Made by a program: the position numbers and the translations under genes. DNA of 64,000 nt from Paracoccus aerodenitrificans (GTDB lineage Bacteria; Pseudomonadota; Alphaproteobacteria; Rhodobacterales; Rhodobacteraceae). Below, in pieces: positions 55,021 to 63,907 of this stretch; the stretch's first letter is position 1; the number at the start of each line of letters is the position of its first letter. Location: contig NZ_CP115780.1 in the NCBI RefSeq assembly GCF_027913215.1, positions 124,001-188,000 on the forward strand, given 5' to 3'. The notes under the pieces are model-generated. The model saw only the letters and a list, made by a program, of their open reading frames with translations, was not told where the DNA came from and searched no databases.

Positions 55021-55514
55021 TATCGTCATTAAAGGGACGCTCGGTAGAGGAATGGCTTGGTGTTGTGCTGATGACCATAGTCCTGGTTCTGCTGAGTGCA
55101 CAGGTTATCGGTCGTTATGTCCTCGGCTGGTCCTTTGCCTGGATTGAGGAGGTGTCACGTTTCGCCTTCGTATGGTCGGTCTACTTCGGGTTCATCCTTG
55201 CTGCAGAGAAAGATCGTCATATCAGGGTGTCCGTCCAGCTATCCATGCTTTCCTCACGGGCGCAGAAGATCGCCTTGACCCTTGCCGATCTGATCTGGTT
55301 GGCCTTCAATGCCATCGTCATCTGGTTCGGCGTAATCTACATCGCCGACATGTTCAGCTTCCCAATGGTTTCACAGACAACAGGGATCAATATCGCGTGG
55401 ATCCAGTTGATCGTTCCCCTTGGGTTCCTCCTGCTCAGCGTCAGGGTCATTCAGGTGATGATCCGTCGCTGGAAACATGACGAGGGTGTCATCGACACTC
55501 GCTTGGACGACTGA
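55017..55514 (+). CDS. dctQ: TRAP transporter small permease (DctQ)
   Basis: A 165-residue four-helix membrane subunit of a tripartite transporter. The DctQ motif RYVLGWSFAWIEEVSRFAFVW is present, with AAEKDRHIRVS after helix 2. The ATGA overlap with the dehydrogenase stop and the two-base gap to dctM indicate co-translation. The substrate is likely the polyol or sugar acid handled by the two dehydrogenases. Confidence 0.93.
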   Translation: MISSLKGRSVEEWLGVVLMTIVLVLLSAQVIGRYVLGWSFAWIEEVSRFAFVWSVYFGFILAAEKDRHIRVSVQLSMLSSRAQKIALTLADLIWLAFNAIVIWFGVIYIADMFSFPMVSQTTGINIAWIQLIVPLGFLLLSVRVIQVMIRRWKHDEGVIDTRLDD

Positions 55515-55516
55515 TC

Positions 55517-56809
55517 ATGAGTGCACCTATCATCCTTACAATAGCCTTTCTGGTCTTTCTGATCATGGGGGTTCCCGTCGCCGTCTCTATCGGCCTTGCT
55601 GCCATTGCGGGTATGGTCGCCGCCGGCATCCCGTTATCATATGTCGTACAGGCCGCCTACTCCGCCGTGAACGACTTTCTGATCATTGCGGTGCCGATGT
55701 TCGTGCTGGCCGGCGTCCTGATGGAGAAGGGCGGCCTGACGTCGCGGCTCATCGCCTTTTCCCGAACCCTGGTCGGCAAATCGCCCGGTGGCCTTGCAAG
55801 CGTGACGATCGTGGCATGCACCTTCTTCGCCGCGATATCCGGATCAGGGCCGGCAACCGCCGCAGCAATCGGATCCATCATGATCCCGACGATGATCAAG
55901 GAAGGCTATCACAAGTCTTTTGCTGCAGCGATCACCTCGAATGCGGGCGGCATTGGCGTCGTCATTCCACCCTCGATACCGATGATCATCTACGGGATCA
56001 CAGCCGAGGTTTCGATCACGGGTCTATTCATTGCCGGCGTCATCCCCGGCATGCTTCTCGCGGTCGCCCTGACGGCAGTGTCGCGTATCATATCCACTCG
56101 ACGCGGCTACGCGGTGGCAAACCCCGAGGGGCGTAATCTCAAGCGTATCGGCGCCGCTGCATGGGAGGCTAGGTGGGCACTCCTGGCTCCGATCATCATC
56201 CTCGGGGGGATATACAGCGGGATATTCACCGTGACCGAAGCTTCGGTTGTCGCTGTTCTCTATTCTCTTTTCGTCGGCATCTTCATCTATCGTGCGATCA
56301 CCCTTCCGGGCTTCGTCGATGCCATGTCCTATGCCGTCAGGCTGACAGGTGTGGTTCTGTTCGTCCTGGTCAGCGGGCGGCTACTCGGACGAGTCCTGAC
56401 GATCTTCCAGGTGCCCCAGCAATTCTCGAGCTTCATGATCACGACGTTCGAAAGTCCGGTTGCCCTGATCCTTCTGATCATTCTTCTACTGATCTTCGTC
56501 GGAATGTGGATGGAAACTCTGACCCAGTTGATCATCCTGACGCCATTGTTGTTGCCCGTTGCAGTTAGTGCCGGTATCGATCCCATCCAGTTCGGAATCA
56601 TGTTCGTCATCGCATGCGAGATCGGCTATTCGACGCCGCCGCTTGGCGTCAATCTGTTCGTTGCCAGCGAGATAAGTAACGAAACGGTCGAGCGGGTCAG
56701 CAAGGCGGCTCTGCCTTTGATCGCAGCCGAAATCTTTGTCCTGTTGCTGGTGACGTTCATTCCCCAGCTGACCATGTTCCTGCCGCGCCTGATGGGGCTG
56801 GTCTACTGA
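55517..56809 (+). CDS. dctM: TRAP transporter large permease (DctM)
   Basis: A 430-residue permease of twelve helices. The family hairpin AISGSGPATAAAIGSIMIPT is present, with NAGGIGVVIPPSIPMIIYGI and EIGYSTPPLGVNLFVA. It couples Na+ entry to solute import with DctQ and DctP. It sits between dctQ and dctP. Confidence 0.95.
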   Translation: MSAPIILTIAFLVFLIMGVPVAVSIGLAAIAGMVAAGIPLSYVVQAAYSAVNDFLIIAVPMFVLAGVLMEKGGLTSRLIAFSRTLVGKSPGGLASVTIVACTFFAAISGSGPATAAAIGSIMIPTMIKEGYHKSFAAAITSNAGGIGVVIPPSIPMIIYGITAEVSITGLFIAGVIPGMLLAVALTAVSRIISTRRGYAVANPEGRNLKRIGAAAWEARWALLAPIIILGGIYSGIFTVTEASVVAVLYSLFVGIFIYRAITLPGFVDAMSYAVRLTGVVLFVLVSGRLLGRVLTIFQVPQQFSSFMITTFESPVALILLIILLLIFVGMWMETLTQLIILTPLLLPVAVSAGIDPIQFGIMFVIACEIGYSTPPLGVNLFVASEISNETVERVSKAALPLIAAEIFVLLLVTFIPQLTMFLPRLMGLVY

Positions 56810-56839
56810 CGATACGAATCTTTCTTGAGGAGGAAAAAT

Positions 56840-57829
56840 ATGCTGAAAGCCACTCTTACCGCCACCGCTCTCACCATGACGCTGGCATCTCTAGCATCTG
56901 CGCAGGAGTTCACCATGCGTCTGTCGCATGGCGACAACGAGAGTAACCCCACCCATCTAACTGCCGTCAAGTTCCAGGAACTAGTCAGCGAATATACCGA
57001 CGGTCGCGTGGCCGTTCAGATTTTTCCGAGCAACTCGCTCGGGACCGAGACCGAAGTCGCGCAGGCCCTGCGCATGGGTTCTATCGAAGCCGAGATCCTG
57101 TATACGGGAAATCTTGTTCCTCTGGCTCCCTCTGCCGGTGTCCTGATGCTGCCTTATGCGTATCAGACAACCGAACAAGCCCACGCGGCAATGGATGAAC
57201 TTCTCGATCCGCTGAATGAGCGCCTTGTACCGGAAGCCGGTGTCCGGGCATTGGGTCTCCTTGAAAAAGGTTTCCGGGTTCTGACGACGAGCCAGCCCGT
57301 AGAGGCCCTGGATGATCTGCAGGGTCTGAAGATCAGGGTGTCGCCGAACGATATCGCGATCAAGACTTTCCAGTCGTGGGGCATTGAGCCTTTGCCTATG
57401 GATTGGGCCGAGGTTTTCCCTGCGTTGCAGCAGGGTGTTATCGACGGACAGGAGAACCCCTATACGACCGCAATCTCATCGCGGTTCTATGAAGTCCAGA
57501 GTGACATCACCGAGATCCATTACATGATGTGGACCGGACCTCTGCTGATCAGCGAGCGCGTGTTCCAGAAGTATCCCGAGGACATTCAGGAAGCCGTCGC
57601 GCGGGCAGGCCGTGAATCCGTAGAATACGGACGCCAAGTTTCAAGCGATCTGACCGAAGAGGCGAAAGCCGAACTCGTGGAACGTGGGATGACCCTGCAC
57701 GGGGCGCCGCAAGATGAGGCCAAGTGGGCCGACGCTGCTCAAGCGTTGTGGCCTGACTTCTATTCGCAGGTCGGCGGCGAAGAGTGGGCGACGCAGGCGA
57801 TCAAAATAATCAACTCCTCCACCGAGTAA
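56840..57829 (+). CDS. dctP: TRAP transporter solute-binding protein (DctP)
   Basis: A 329-residue periplasmic binding protein. The signal peptide is MLKATLTATALTMTLASLAS, with an AQEF cleavage site. The DctP pattern VQIFPSNSLGTETEVAQALR and the ligand-binding arginine in LKIRVSPND followed by QGVIDGQENPY are present. The ATG at 56840 has GAGGAGG upstream. It is the last gene of the operon; 57830-58035 beyond it holds no gene, and no strong terminator hairpin is seen. Confidence 0.93.
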   Translation: MLKATLTATALTMTLASLASAQEFTMRLSHGDNESNPTHLTAVKFQELVSEYTDGRVAVQIFPSNSLGTETEVAQALRMGSIEAEILYTGNLVPLAPSAGVLMLPYAYQTTEQAHAAMDELLDPLNERLVPEAGVRALGLLEKGFRVLTTSQPVEALDDLQGLKIRVSPNDIAIKTFQSWGIEPLPMDWAEVFPALQQGVIDGQENPYTTAISSRFYEVQSDITEIHYMMWTGPLLISERVFQKYPEDIQEAVARAGRESVEYGRQVSSDLTEEAKAELVERGMTLHGAPQDEAKWADAAQALWPDFYSQVGGEEWATQAIKIINSSTE

Positions 57830-58014
57830 CAACGAATAGTGGATGCATCGTAATGGCGGTGCATTCACGCTGGTAGTGTCGCTTCTGATATTCCGGCCTG
57901 CATCGGGTATGCGCGCGGTCCAGGAAAACCGTCAACGCGGGCGTATCTGATCGGCGCGGCGGAGGTCTTTCGCGACAATGCCGCTCAGACAATGCTGCCT
58001 TCAATCGTTCCCGG

Positions 58015-58030
58015 GTGTCGCGTTGCCCTT
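58015..58030. repeat. 16-bp sequence shared outside the ends of ISL3 copies 1 and 3 (second site)
   Basis: gtgtcgcgttgccctt is identical to the minus-strand reading of 17053-17068. Both are followed by TWAAT-like bases and then the GGCTCTGCC end of ISL3. Confidence 0.5.
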
Positions 58031-58044
58031 TAATCGGCTCTGCC

Positions 58045-59502
58045 TCAATCTGTGTGGCGGAGGGGCAGCATTCTTGCCCTCAACAGTTCTGGCCCGGCTC
58101 GGCCGTACATGGCGCGTTTGAGGGTCTTCAGACGATTAATCTGACCTTCTGCTTGGCCGTTGCTCCAGGGCATCTCGATAGCGTTTTTTACCGCATCGAA
58201 ATCCCGGTTCAATGTGCGTGCGAAGCGCACGATGGGCGCCAGGTCGGTTTCGATCGCGTCGTCGATCCATGCAGGGAGCGGGTCTGCCTCGCGGCCACGC
58301 AGGATACCGTTGAACCGCATGACGAGGCAGCGCATCGTTGCGAAGGCGGGAGAGCCAGCCTTGAGCGCATCGACTTTCCGCGCCTGATCCGGGGTGAGTT
58401 TTCCGCGGGGTTTGATACACAGCGCTGCCGCGATGACCGGGGAGATCGCGTGCCCCGTTTCCGGGTCCCGGACCGGTTCCAGGATCTGGTGCTCCAAGGC
58501 AGGGCCCTTCGCTTGCTTTTCGGCTCTGCGCCACCCCGCCAGCAGCCGCTGCAAATGCGTCGGGCTCCCCTCGTAGCCACGCTCTCGGATCAGACGGAAC
58601 AGGGCGCTTCCAGTTCGAATTCCGCCCTTCCAGCTTTGGCTCAGGAACTCTTCAAAGTACCACGGCGAAGTCGGCTTCAAAGCTGCCCGCCTGCGGTCCG
58701 GCGGCGTCTCGAACTGCAGCCATTTCGCGATGCTGCGACGAGGGAACCCTGTTCGCCGCCCAATCTCGCTGCAGGTAAGCCCCTGATTTCGAAGCGCATG
58801 GATGGTGGTGAAAATCTCTTCCCGAGACGTCCTGTGCGCAAGGCGGGACTTCAGAAGGCTTCCCTCTGCGGTGATATTGTCGGCGTCGGACAGCAGCGCC
58901 CTGCCGGTCGCACGGCCGTGAAGGTTCATCTGCTCCTCGATAGCCTGCCGCAGGTTCTGCACGATATGAAACCGGTCGGCGACCTGTTCCGCTTGCGGCG
59001 CGCCTTGCCGGGCAGCCTGGGCGTAGAGACCGCAGCGATCTCTGCTGATCACTTCCACCTCGGGATGTCGTTTCAGCCAGTCGGTGCAGGTGACCACATC
59101 ACGGTCTTCGAGAACATCGATGACCGCGCGACGCTCCAGATCGACGATGATCGTGCCGTAGGTCTGCGACTTCCGCCAGCTCCAGTCGTCGATCCCGATG
59201 ACGGTCGGCGGCTCGGCAGTGTCTTGAGCACGGTTCTTCAGCTGCCTAAGCACCGTGTCATCACTGACCCCAAGGCCCAAGCGGTGCAAGAGCCGCTCGG
59301 CAGGCCGCCCGCCGGTCGCGTGCCCAAGATGGCTGACAATTTCCCCGACACGCGAAGTGCGCCGCGCAAAAGGACGCGCAATCGAGCCGATCTGGTCCGA
59401 GAAAGTCCGGCGCGGGCAGGCGGGTGCCAAACATCGCCAACGGCAAACCCAGAGGGTTACCGTAACCCCGTCACCATGGGCGGGATAATCCTGCAGCCGG
59501 CA
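58045..59502 (-). pseudogene. ISL3-family transposase copy 3, N-terminus deleted
   Basis: Copy 3 matches copy 1 closely from LQDYPAHG to the last residues, including an intact [16 protein letters not shown] and [16 protein letters not shown]. The first 60 or so codons, with part of the zinc-finger, are replaced by unrelated DNA beyond about 59502. The 24-base terminal repeat after the gene remains at 58036-58059, with the shared 16-base word next to it at 58015-58030. The missing N-terminal zinc finger probably makes it inactive. Confidence 0.85.
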
Positions 59503-59665
59503 CCATCGATCTGCATATCCGCCCTCGCGCCCTCCACCCAGGGCCCGCGCCAGAACCACAATCCCCATAGCGCCATTCACCTCGCGGGTTCGCTCAATTC
59601 GGCTTCAATGAGGTCCGCCGGTACCCGTGCGGCGGCATCGGCGTTGCGCCCGCGAACCTCACAGA
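59503..59665 (-). pseudogene. Remnant of two overlapping genes beside ISL3 copy 3
   Basis: On the minus strand a frame entering near 59660 ends EAELSEPAR and a TGA at 59579-59577. It is followed directly by ATG (59576-59574), opening [20 protein letters not shown] before ISL3 begins. TGAATG spacing is typical of translationally coupled genes. The products are not recognised; the second might be a membrane-protein N-terminus. Confidence 0.3.
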
Positions 59666-59712
59666 ACCCTCCAGATTCCCATATTGAGCGCGAAGTGATT
59701 CAAGGTTGCCAA

Positions 59713-60093
59713 ATGGAGGTGACCTTGATCCGCATGACCTTGACCGATCCGCAATGGGCGCTCATCGGCCCGCACTGCCTTGGCCGGGAATGTGATCCCG
59801 GTCGCACGGGCCCTGACCCTCGGCTCTTCGTCGAGGCGGTGCTGTGGATCGCCCGGACGGGCTGTCCGTGGCGTGACCTGCCTGAGGAGTTCGGTAAATG
59901 GAACTCGGTGTTCAAGCGGTTCCGCAGATGGGTTAAGGCGGATGCTTTCTACAGGATATTCAGAGCCTTGGCCGAAGACACCGACTTCGAATACGCCATG
60001 ATCGACGGCACTATCGTCAAGGTCCACCGCCATGGACAGGGCGCAAAAGGGGGACTCAGAGCCAGGCCATCGGACGCTCGCGCGGCGGCGTGA
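59713..60093 (+). CDS. IS5-family transposase, first frame (OrfA)
   Basis: 126 codons from ATG 59713; a second Met at 59734 ([14 protein letters not shown]) is the usual IS427 start. It holds the N-terminal DNA-binding part, [20 protein letters not shown], and the first catalytic Asp in [10 protein letters not shown]. At 60045-60053 the run AAAAGGGGG allows a -1 shift to the second frame. Confidence 0.88.
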   Translation: MEVTLIRMTLTDPQWALIGPHCLGRECDPGRTGPDPRLFVEAVLWIARTGCPWRDLPEEFGKWNSVFKRFRRWVKADAFYRIFRALAEDTDFEYAMIDGTIVKVHRHGQGAKGGLRARPSDARAAA

Positions 60094-60476
60094 CGACCAA
60101 GATCATGGCCCTGGCCGACGCACTCGGCAACCTGATCGATTTCCGTCTGCTGCCGGGGCAGGCTCACGATCTGCGTGGAACAGCAGCGCTGCTCGAAGGG
60201 TTGACCTGCGGCCAGTTCCTCGCCGACAGGGCGTTTGATGCCGATTGGGTGCGAGACGCCCTAACCGAGAAGGGGATCGAGGCAGTAATCCCGCCAAAGT
60301 CCAACCGCCGCTTCCCGGCGGAGTTCGACCGCGACACCTACAAGTGGCGTCACCTGATCGAGAACTTCTTCGGGAAACTGAAGGAATACAGAGGGATCGC
60401 CATGCGGTGCTGCAAGACAGACAGCAGCTTCTCAGCCTTCGTCGCCATCGCTGCAACCATCATTCGGCTGCGGTGA
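60054..60476 (+). CDS. IS5-family transposase, second frame (OrfB)
   Basis: About 140 codons reached by the -1 shift; the joined reading [20 protein letters not shown] is the normal IS427 sequence. It has [20 protein letters not shown], the second Asp in [16 protein letters not shown] and the Glu in [19 protein letters not shown]. The combined transposase is complete. Confidence 0.88.
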   Translation, partial: TQSQAIGRSRGGVTTKIMALADALGNLIDFRLLPGQAHDLRGTAALLEGLTCGQFLADRAFDADWVRDALTEKGIEAVIPPKSNRRFPAEFDRDTYKWRHLIENFFGKLKEYRGIAMRCCKTDSSFSAFVAIAATIIRLR

Positions 60477-60537
60477 ACGTCAACAGACCCTAGCCGACCA
60501 CCGCAAGTTCCTTGAGTTGGTAATGATGGGGGGGCCG

Positions 60538-61068
60538 ATGGGACAGCACAAGAATCCGTTCAAGCGGCATCGTTTTCCTCGGGAGATCATCCTTCTAGCG
60601 GTGCGCTGGTACTGTCGCTACCCGCTGTCGTGCCGCGACGTCCGCGATTTGCTGGCCGAGCGCGGGGTGACAGTCGATGCCTCCACAATCCACCGCTGGG
60701 TCAGGAAGTTCGGCCCCGAGATCCGCAAACGGGCCTATGGTGGCCATCGTTCCTGGCGCGGGCAGCAGTGGCATGTCGATGAGACCTACATCCGCGTCGG
60801 TGGACGCTGGTGTTATCTATGGCGCGCCGTCGATCAGCTCGGCCAGTTGATCGATTTTCGGCTGACGGCGCGGCGAAATGCCAAGGCTGCAAGGGCGTTT
60901 CTGCGGCAAGCCCGAGAGACCGTTCGCCTGTATCAGCCCCTGGTCCAGGGCGTGCCCCTGCACATGTTGCAGCGCTGGCTCGGCCATGCACAGCTCAGCA
61001 CGACGGCGATCTACGCCGATGCCGTCGGCCGCGAAGAGCAGGACATTGCCGCCCGGATGTGGCGGTAG
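60538..61068 (+). pseudogene. Chimera: IS6 transposase N-terminus fused in frame to a tyrosine-recombinase C-terminus
   Basis: 176 codons. Residues 1-about 134 are an IS6-family transposase (FKRHRFPREIILLAVRWYCR, HVDETYIRVGGRWCYLWRAV) with the first catalytic Asp only. From about 60940 the frame becomes a site-specific integrase end: VPLHMLQRWLGHAQLSTTAI and YADAVGREEQDIAARMW, with the LGH His and the nucleophile Tyr. The join lies where IS6 normally reads YQPLTIVTDKAP. The rest of neither gene is nearby, so the product is probably inactive. Confidence 0.8.
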
Positions 61069-61275
61069 GGGCGCGAATTCGTTGGCCGCGCCAGCGAAAG
61101 GCGAAGAAGGACTGCCGATTTAAGGTGCCGCGCCCCAGTGCTGCAGACCGATCATGTCTGCAGCCCAGGTTCGCGTTCAGCGCGTCCTTACATCCGCTGT
61201 ACCTGCTCCCGATCCTGCGACATCATCTTCGAAAACGCTCCTCACACATCTCGCGAAAATATCGGTGTTCCAAAC

Positions 61276-61620
61276 GTGCTCCAGCCCCGTGTTCTGACCC
61301 GACGCAATCTGTATGACCTCGTCTGGAGCAAACCGATGACGACGCTGGCGCAGGAATTCGGCATCTCCGACAGAGGGCTGGCGGAGGTTTGCAGTCGCCA
61401 CCGCATCCCCGTCCCGCCGCGGGGATACTGGGCGAAAGTTGCGGCCGGAGAGACCCCGCCCGTCCCGCCGTTTCTCGAGTTGAAGGACCCTCGCATGGAT
61501 CGCGTCAGCATCCGGGGGGCCACCTCTGCGCTTCCAGAAAGCGTCAAGAGGCTCGCACATGAGCAGCGGGCAGAGCGCGAAAAGCGGGTGCCGAAGAGAG
61601 AGAGGCCTCCGACGCGGGAC
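61276..61620 (+). pseudogene. Small helix-turn-helix-like protein gene, 3' end lost
   Basis: About 115 native codons from GTG 61276: LTRRNLYDLVWSKPMTTLAQ, EFGISDRGLAEVCSRHRIPV and PPRGYWAKVAAGETPPVPPF. Proteins starting this way occur widely in Alphaproteobacteria near integrases and islands; their function is unknown to me. The reading frame continues to 61758, but from about 61620 the DNA is IS6-like, so the native end is lost. Confidence 0.55.
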
Positions 61621-61623
61621 TTC

Positions 61624-61931
61624 AGGAGGTCACCACCCCGCATGCCGTCGTGGCGAAGACCGCGAAATTCCTGCGCGGCAGATCCGGGCGGCGAACTGCC
61701 GGCCAAAGCGCGCGACCCAGTTCCGCACGGTCTCGTAAGAAACGCGGGCCCCGCGTGAGGCGAGGAGATCTTCGACACCCCGCAGGCTGAGAGCGAACCG
61801 ATGATACGCCCAGACGGCGTAACCGACCACGGCGCGCGGAAATCGGAAGCCCTTGATACGGGACAGGTCGGATAGATTCAGCATGGCCATTCGCTATCCG
61901 GCGATCGGGCGGCCTGCAACCTGACAAAGCC
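61624..61931 (-). pseudogene. IS6-family transposase N-terminal remnant
   Basis: Minus-strand frame from 61890: IKGFRFPRAVVGYAVWAYHR, FALSLRGVEDLLASRGARVS and YETVRNWVARFGRQFAARI, the DNA-binding part of an IS6 transposase. Homology ends near 61680, and the catalytic residues are absent. A terminal repeat (minus strand GGGCTTTGTCAGGTTGC) marks its right end at about 61931. It is a different IS6 element from the one at 34 kb and from the chimera. Confidence 0.75.
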
Positions 61932-61996
61932 CTACCACCTATGCCGTTCAGCATGATGCGTCGCCTCGCCCCGGATCGAGGCGAGGCGAGGGCTGC

Positions 61997-63301
61997 CTAC
62001 TTCGAGAACATCAGGGAGGGCAGAAAGGAGATGATGCCGGGGAAGACCGAAATCAGGATCAATCCGACGATCAGCAGGCCGAAGAACGGCAATGCCGCCT
62101 TTGACAGAAAGAGGATGTCGCGCCCTGTCATGCCCTGAAGAACAAAGAGGTTCAGACCCACCGGCGGCGTCAGTTGCCCCATTTCCACCACCAGCACGAG
62201 GAAGATGCCGAACCAGATCGGGTCGATCCCCGCCTGCAGGACCGTCGGCAGCAACACGGCAGTGGTCAGCACCACGATGGACACGCCATCGAGAAAGCAC
62301 CCCATGAGAATGAAGAACACCGTCAGCGCGGCCAACAGGGCCGCATTGCTGAGCCCGAGATCGCCGATCCAGCCGGCCACCCGCGCGGGCAGGCCGGAAT
62401 AGCCCATCGCAACCGTCAGAAAGGCGGCCCCCGCCATGATGAAGGCGATCATCGCCGACGACAAGGTGGCGGCCATCAGGCTTTCCTTGAACATCTTCCA
62501 GTTCAGATCGCCGAACCACCAGCTCAGACCCAGGGCCAGAACCACCCCCACCGCGGCGGAATCGGTCGGGCTGGCGATGCCCAGATAGATCGACCCGATC
62601 ACCCCGAGGATCAGCAAGCTGATCGGGATGAGCGTTCCGGTGCCGCGGATCCGCTCCAGTAGCGGCAGCGGCGGATCCTTTTCCGGCACCTTCGACGGGT
62701 TCAGGATCGACCACAGGGCGATATACGCGGCATAGAGGGCAAAGATCATGAGCCCGGGCATGATCCCGGCGATGAACAGCCGGGCGATCGACAGTTCCGC
62801 GGCAACCCCGTAGACGATCAGAATGACAGAGGGCGGGATCATCAGCCCCAGTGTGCCAGATCCCGCGATCGCCCCCAGCACCAGCTTTTCGTCATAGCCC
62901 CGTTTCTTGAGTTCGGGCAGCGCCACCTTGGCGACGGTGGCGCAGGTCGCCGCCGAGGATCCGGAAACAGCGGCGAAGATCCCCGAGGCAAAAATCCCGA
63001 CATGGCTCAGCCCGCCGGGCAGGCTGCGCAGCCAGGGCGCCAGCCCGGTGAACAGATCCGACGACACCCGGGACCGGAACAGGATCTCTCCCATCCAGAT
63101 GAACAAGGGCAGCGCCGCCAGCGACCATTCGGCAGAGCTTGACCAGACATTGGTGGCCAGGGCGCTGGTCAGCGGCGCGTTGGAAAACATCAAGATACCG
63201 ACCGCGCCGCTCAGGAACAGCGCGATGGACACCCAAAGACCGAGCGCCAGCGAGCCAAGCAGCGTCACCAGCAGCAGAACGGACATCACGACTTCATTCA
63301 T
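61997..63301 (-). CDS. dctM: TRAP transporter large permease (DctM)
   Basis: A 434-residue TRAP permease. It has the hairpin AAVSGSSAATCATVAKVALP, then GSGTLGLMIPPSVILIVYGV and VEMGQLTPPVGLNLFVLQGM. The start is the ATG at 63301 (MNEVVMSVLLLVTLL), overlapping the DctQ stop by eight bases; the upstream reading to 63340 lies within dctQ. It ends just before IS6 debris and is complete. It is diverged from the DctM at 55.5 kb, so it serves another substrate. Confidence 0.93.
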   Translation of the reverse strand: MNEVVMSVLLLVTLLGSLALGLWVSIALFLSGAVGILMFSNAPLTSALATNVWSSSAEWSLAALPLFIWMGEILFRSRVSSDLFTGLAPWLRSLPGGLSHVGIFASGIFAAVSGSSAATCATVAKVALPELKKRGYDEKLVLGAIAGSGTLGLMIPPSVILIVYGVAAELSIARLFIAGIMPGLMIFALYAAYIALWSILNPSKVPEKDPPLPLLERIRGTGTLIPISLLILGVIGSIYLGIASPTDSAAVGVVLALGLSWWFGDLNWKMFKESLMAATLSSAMIAFIMAGAAFLTVAMGYSGLPARVAGWIGDLGLSNAALLAALTVFFILMGCFLDGVSIVVLTTAVLLPTVLQAGIDPIWFGIFLVLVVEMGQLTPPVGLNLFVLQGMTGRDILFLSKAALPFFGLLIVGLILISVFPGIISFLPSLMFSK

Positions 63302-63851
63302 TGTGGGCGTCCTCCAGCGCGGCATCCTCGACAAGGGCATCCGACCGCCCTGTCAGGATCATCTCGGCGAAAGTGTGCAGCGATGAGATGAAAAACACCG
63401 CGATGCCAAACAGCATGACGACCTGCGGAACCCAGAGCGGCGTGCGGATCAGCCCCGAGGCGCGATCCCCCCATTGCCAGGACTCCCAGGCCAGATGACC
63501 GAAGCTCCACGCCATCAGGCCGGCGATGGCCATCCCGGTCGCGGACACCAGGATCAGGGTGCTGCGCCGCAGGGCTTTCGGCAGGCGGCTCTCGATCAGG
63601 GTAACCCGGATATGGGCGGCGCGCCTAAAGCCAAGTCCAAGCGACAGGAAGGTCGCAAACCCAAGGGCATAGCCCGCGAATTGCGCGTAGGACGGGATCA
63701 GCAACCCAAGGCTGCCCCCGACCAGCCAGCCGGCGATGAAATCGATCAGATTGAACACCACCTGCGTGAAGACGATCAGCGCAATAGCAAGTAACGAGCA
63801 GGCGGCGAGCCCGCCGCTAAAACGATAGAGCAGTTCCAAAGCCTGTTTCAT
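63294..63851 (-). CDS. dctQ: TRAP transporter small permease (DctQ)
   Basis: A 185-residue four-helix membrane subunit. The start is the ATG at 63851 (MKQALELLYRFSGGLAAC) with GGAGG upstream. The family motif region SYAQFAGYALGFATFLSLGL is followed by FRRAAHIRVTLI after helix 2. It overlaps dctM by eight bases and follows the binding-protein stop by 56 bases. Confidence 0.9.
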   Translation of the reverse strand: MKQALELLYRFSGGLAACSLLAIALIVFTQVVFNLIDFIAGWLVGGSLGLLIPSYAQFAGYALGFATFLSLGLGFRRAAHIRVTLIESRLPKALRRSTLILVSATGMAIAGLMAWSFGHLAWESWQWGDRASGLIRTPLWVPQVVMLFGIAVFFISSLHTFAEMILTGRSDALVEDAALEDAHNE

Positions 63852-63907
63852 CGGACCTCCGGCGTGAACGGTGTCGGGGCCGGAAACACCGACCCCGACG
63901 TCAGGCG

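Larger units (their letters stand above)
59713..60495 (+). mobile_element. IS5-family (IS427-like) insertion sequence, left end not found
   Basis: Two overlapping frames encode one transposase by -1 frameshift. The right terminal repeat is visible at about 60474-60492 (minus strand GGGTCTGTTGACGTTCACC), but I cannot find its partner left of the gene. Either the left end is lost or it is too diverged. The IS6-type chimera follows about 45 bases on. Confidence 0.75.

Noticed and set aside
58015..60093. 692-codon plus-strand open frame running through ISL3 copy 3 into IS5
   Set aside because: Its first 1.5 kb is antisense to the ISL3 transposase; only the last part is the real IS5 OrfA.
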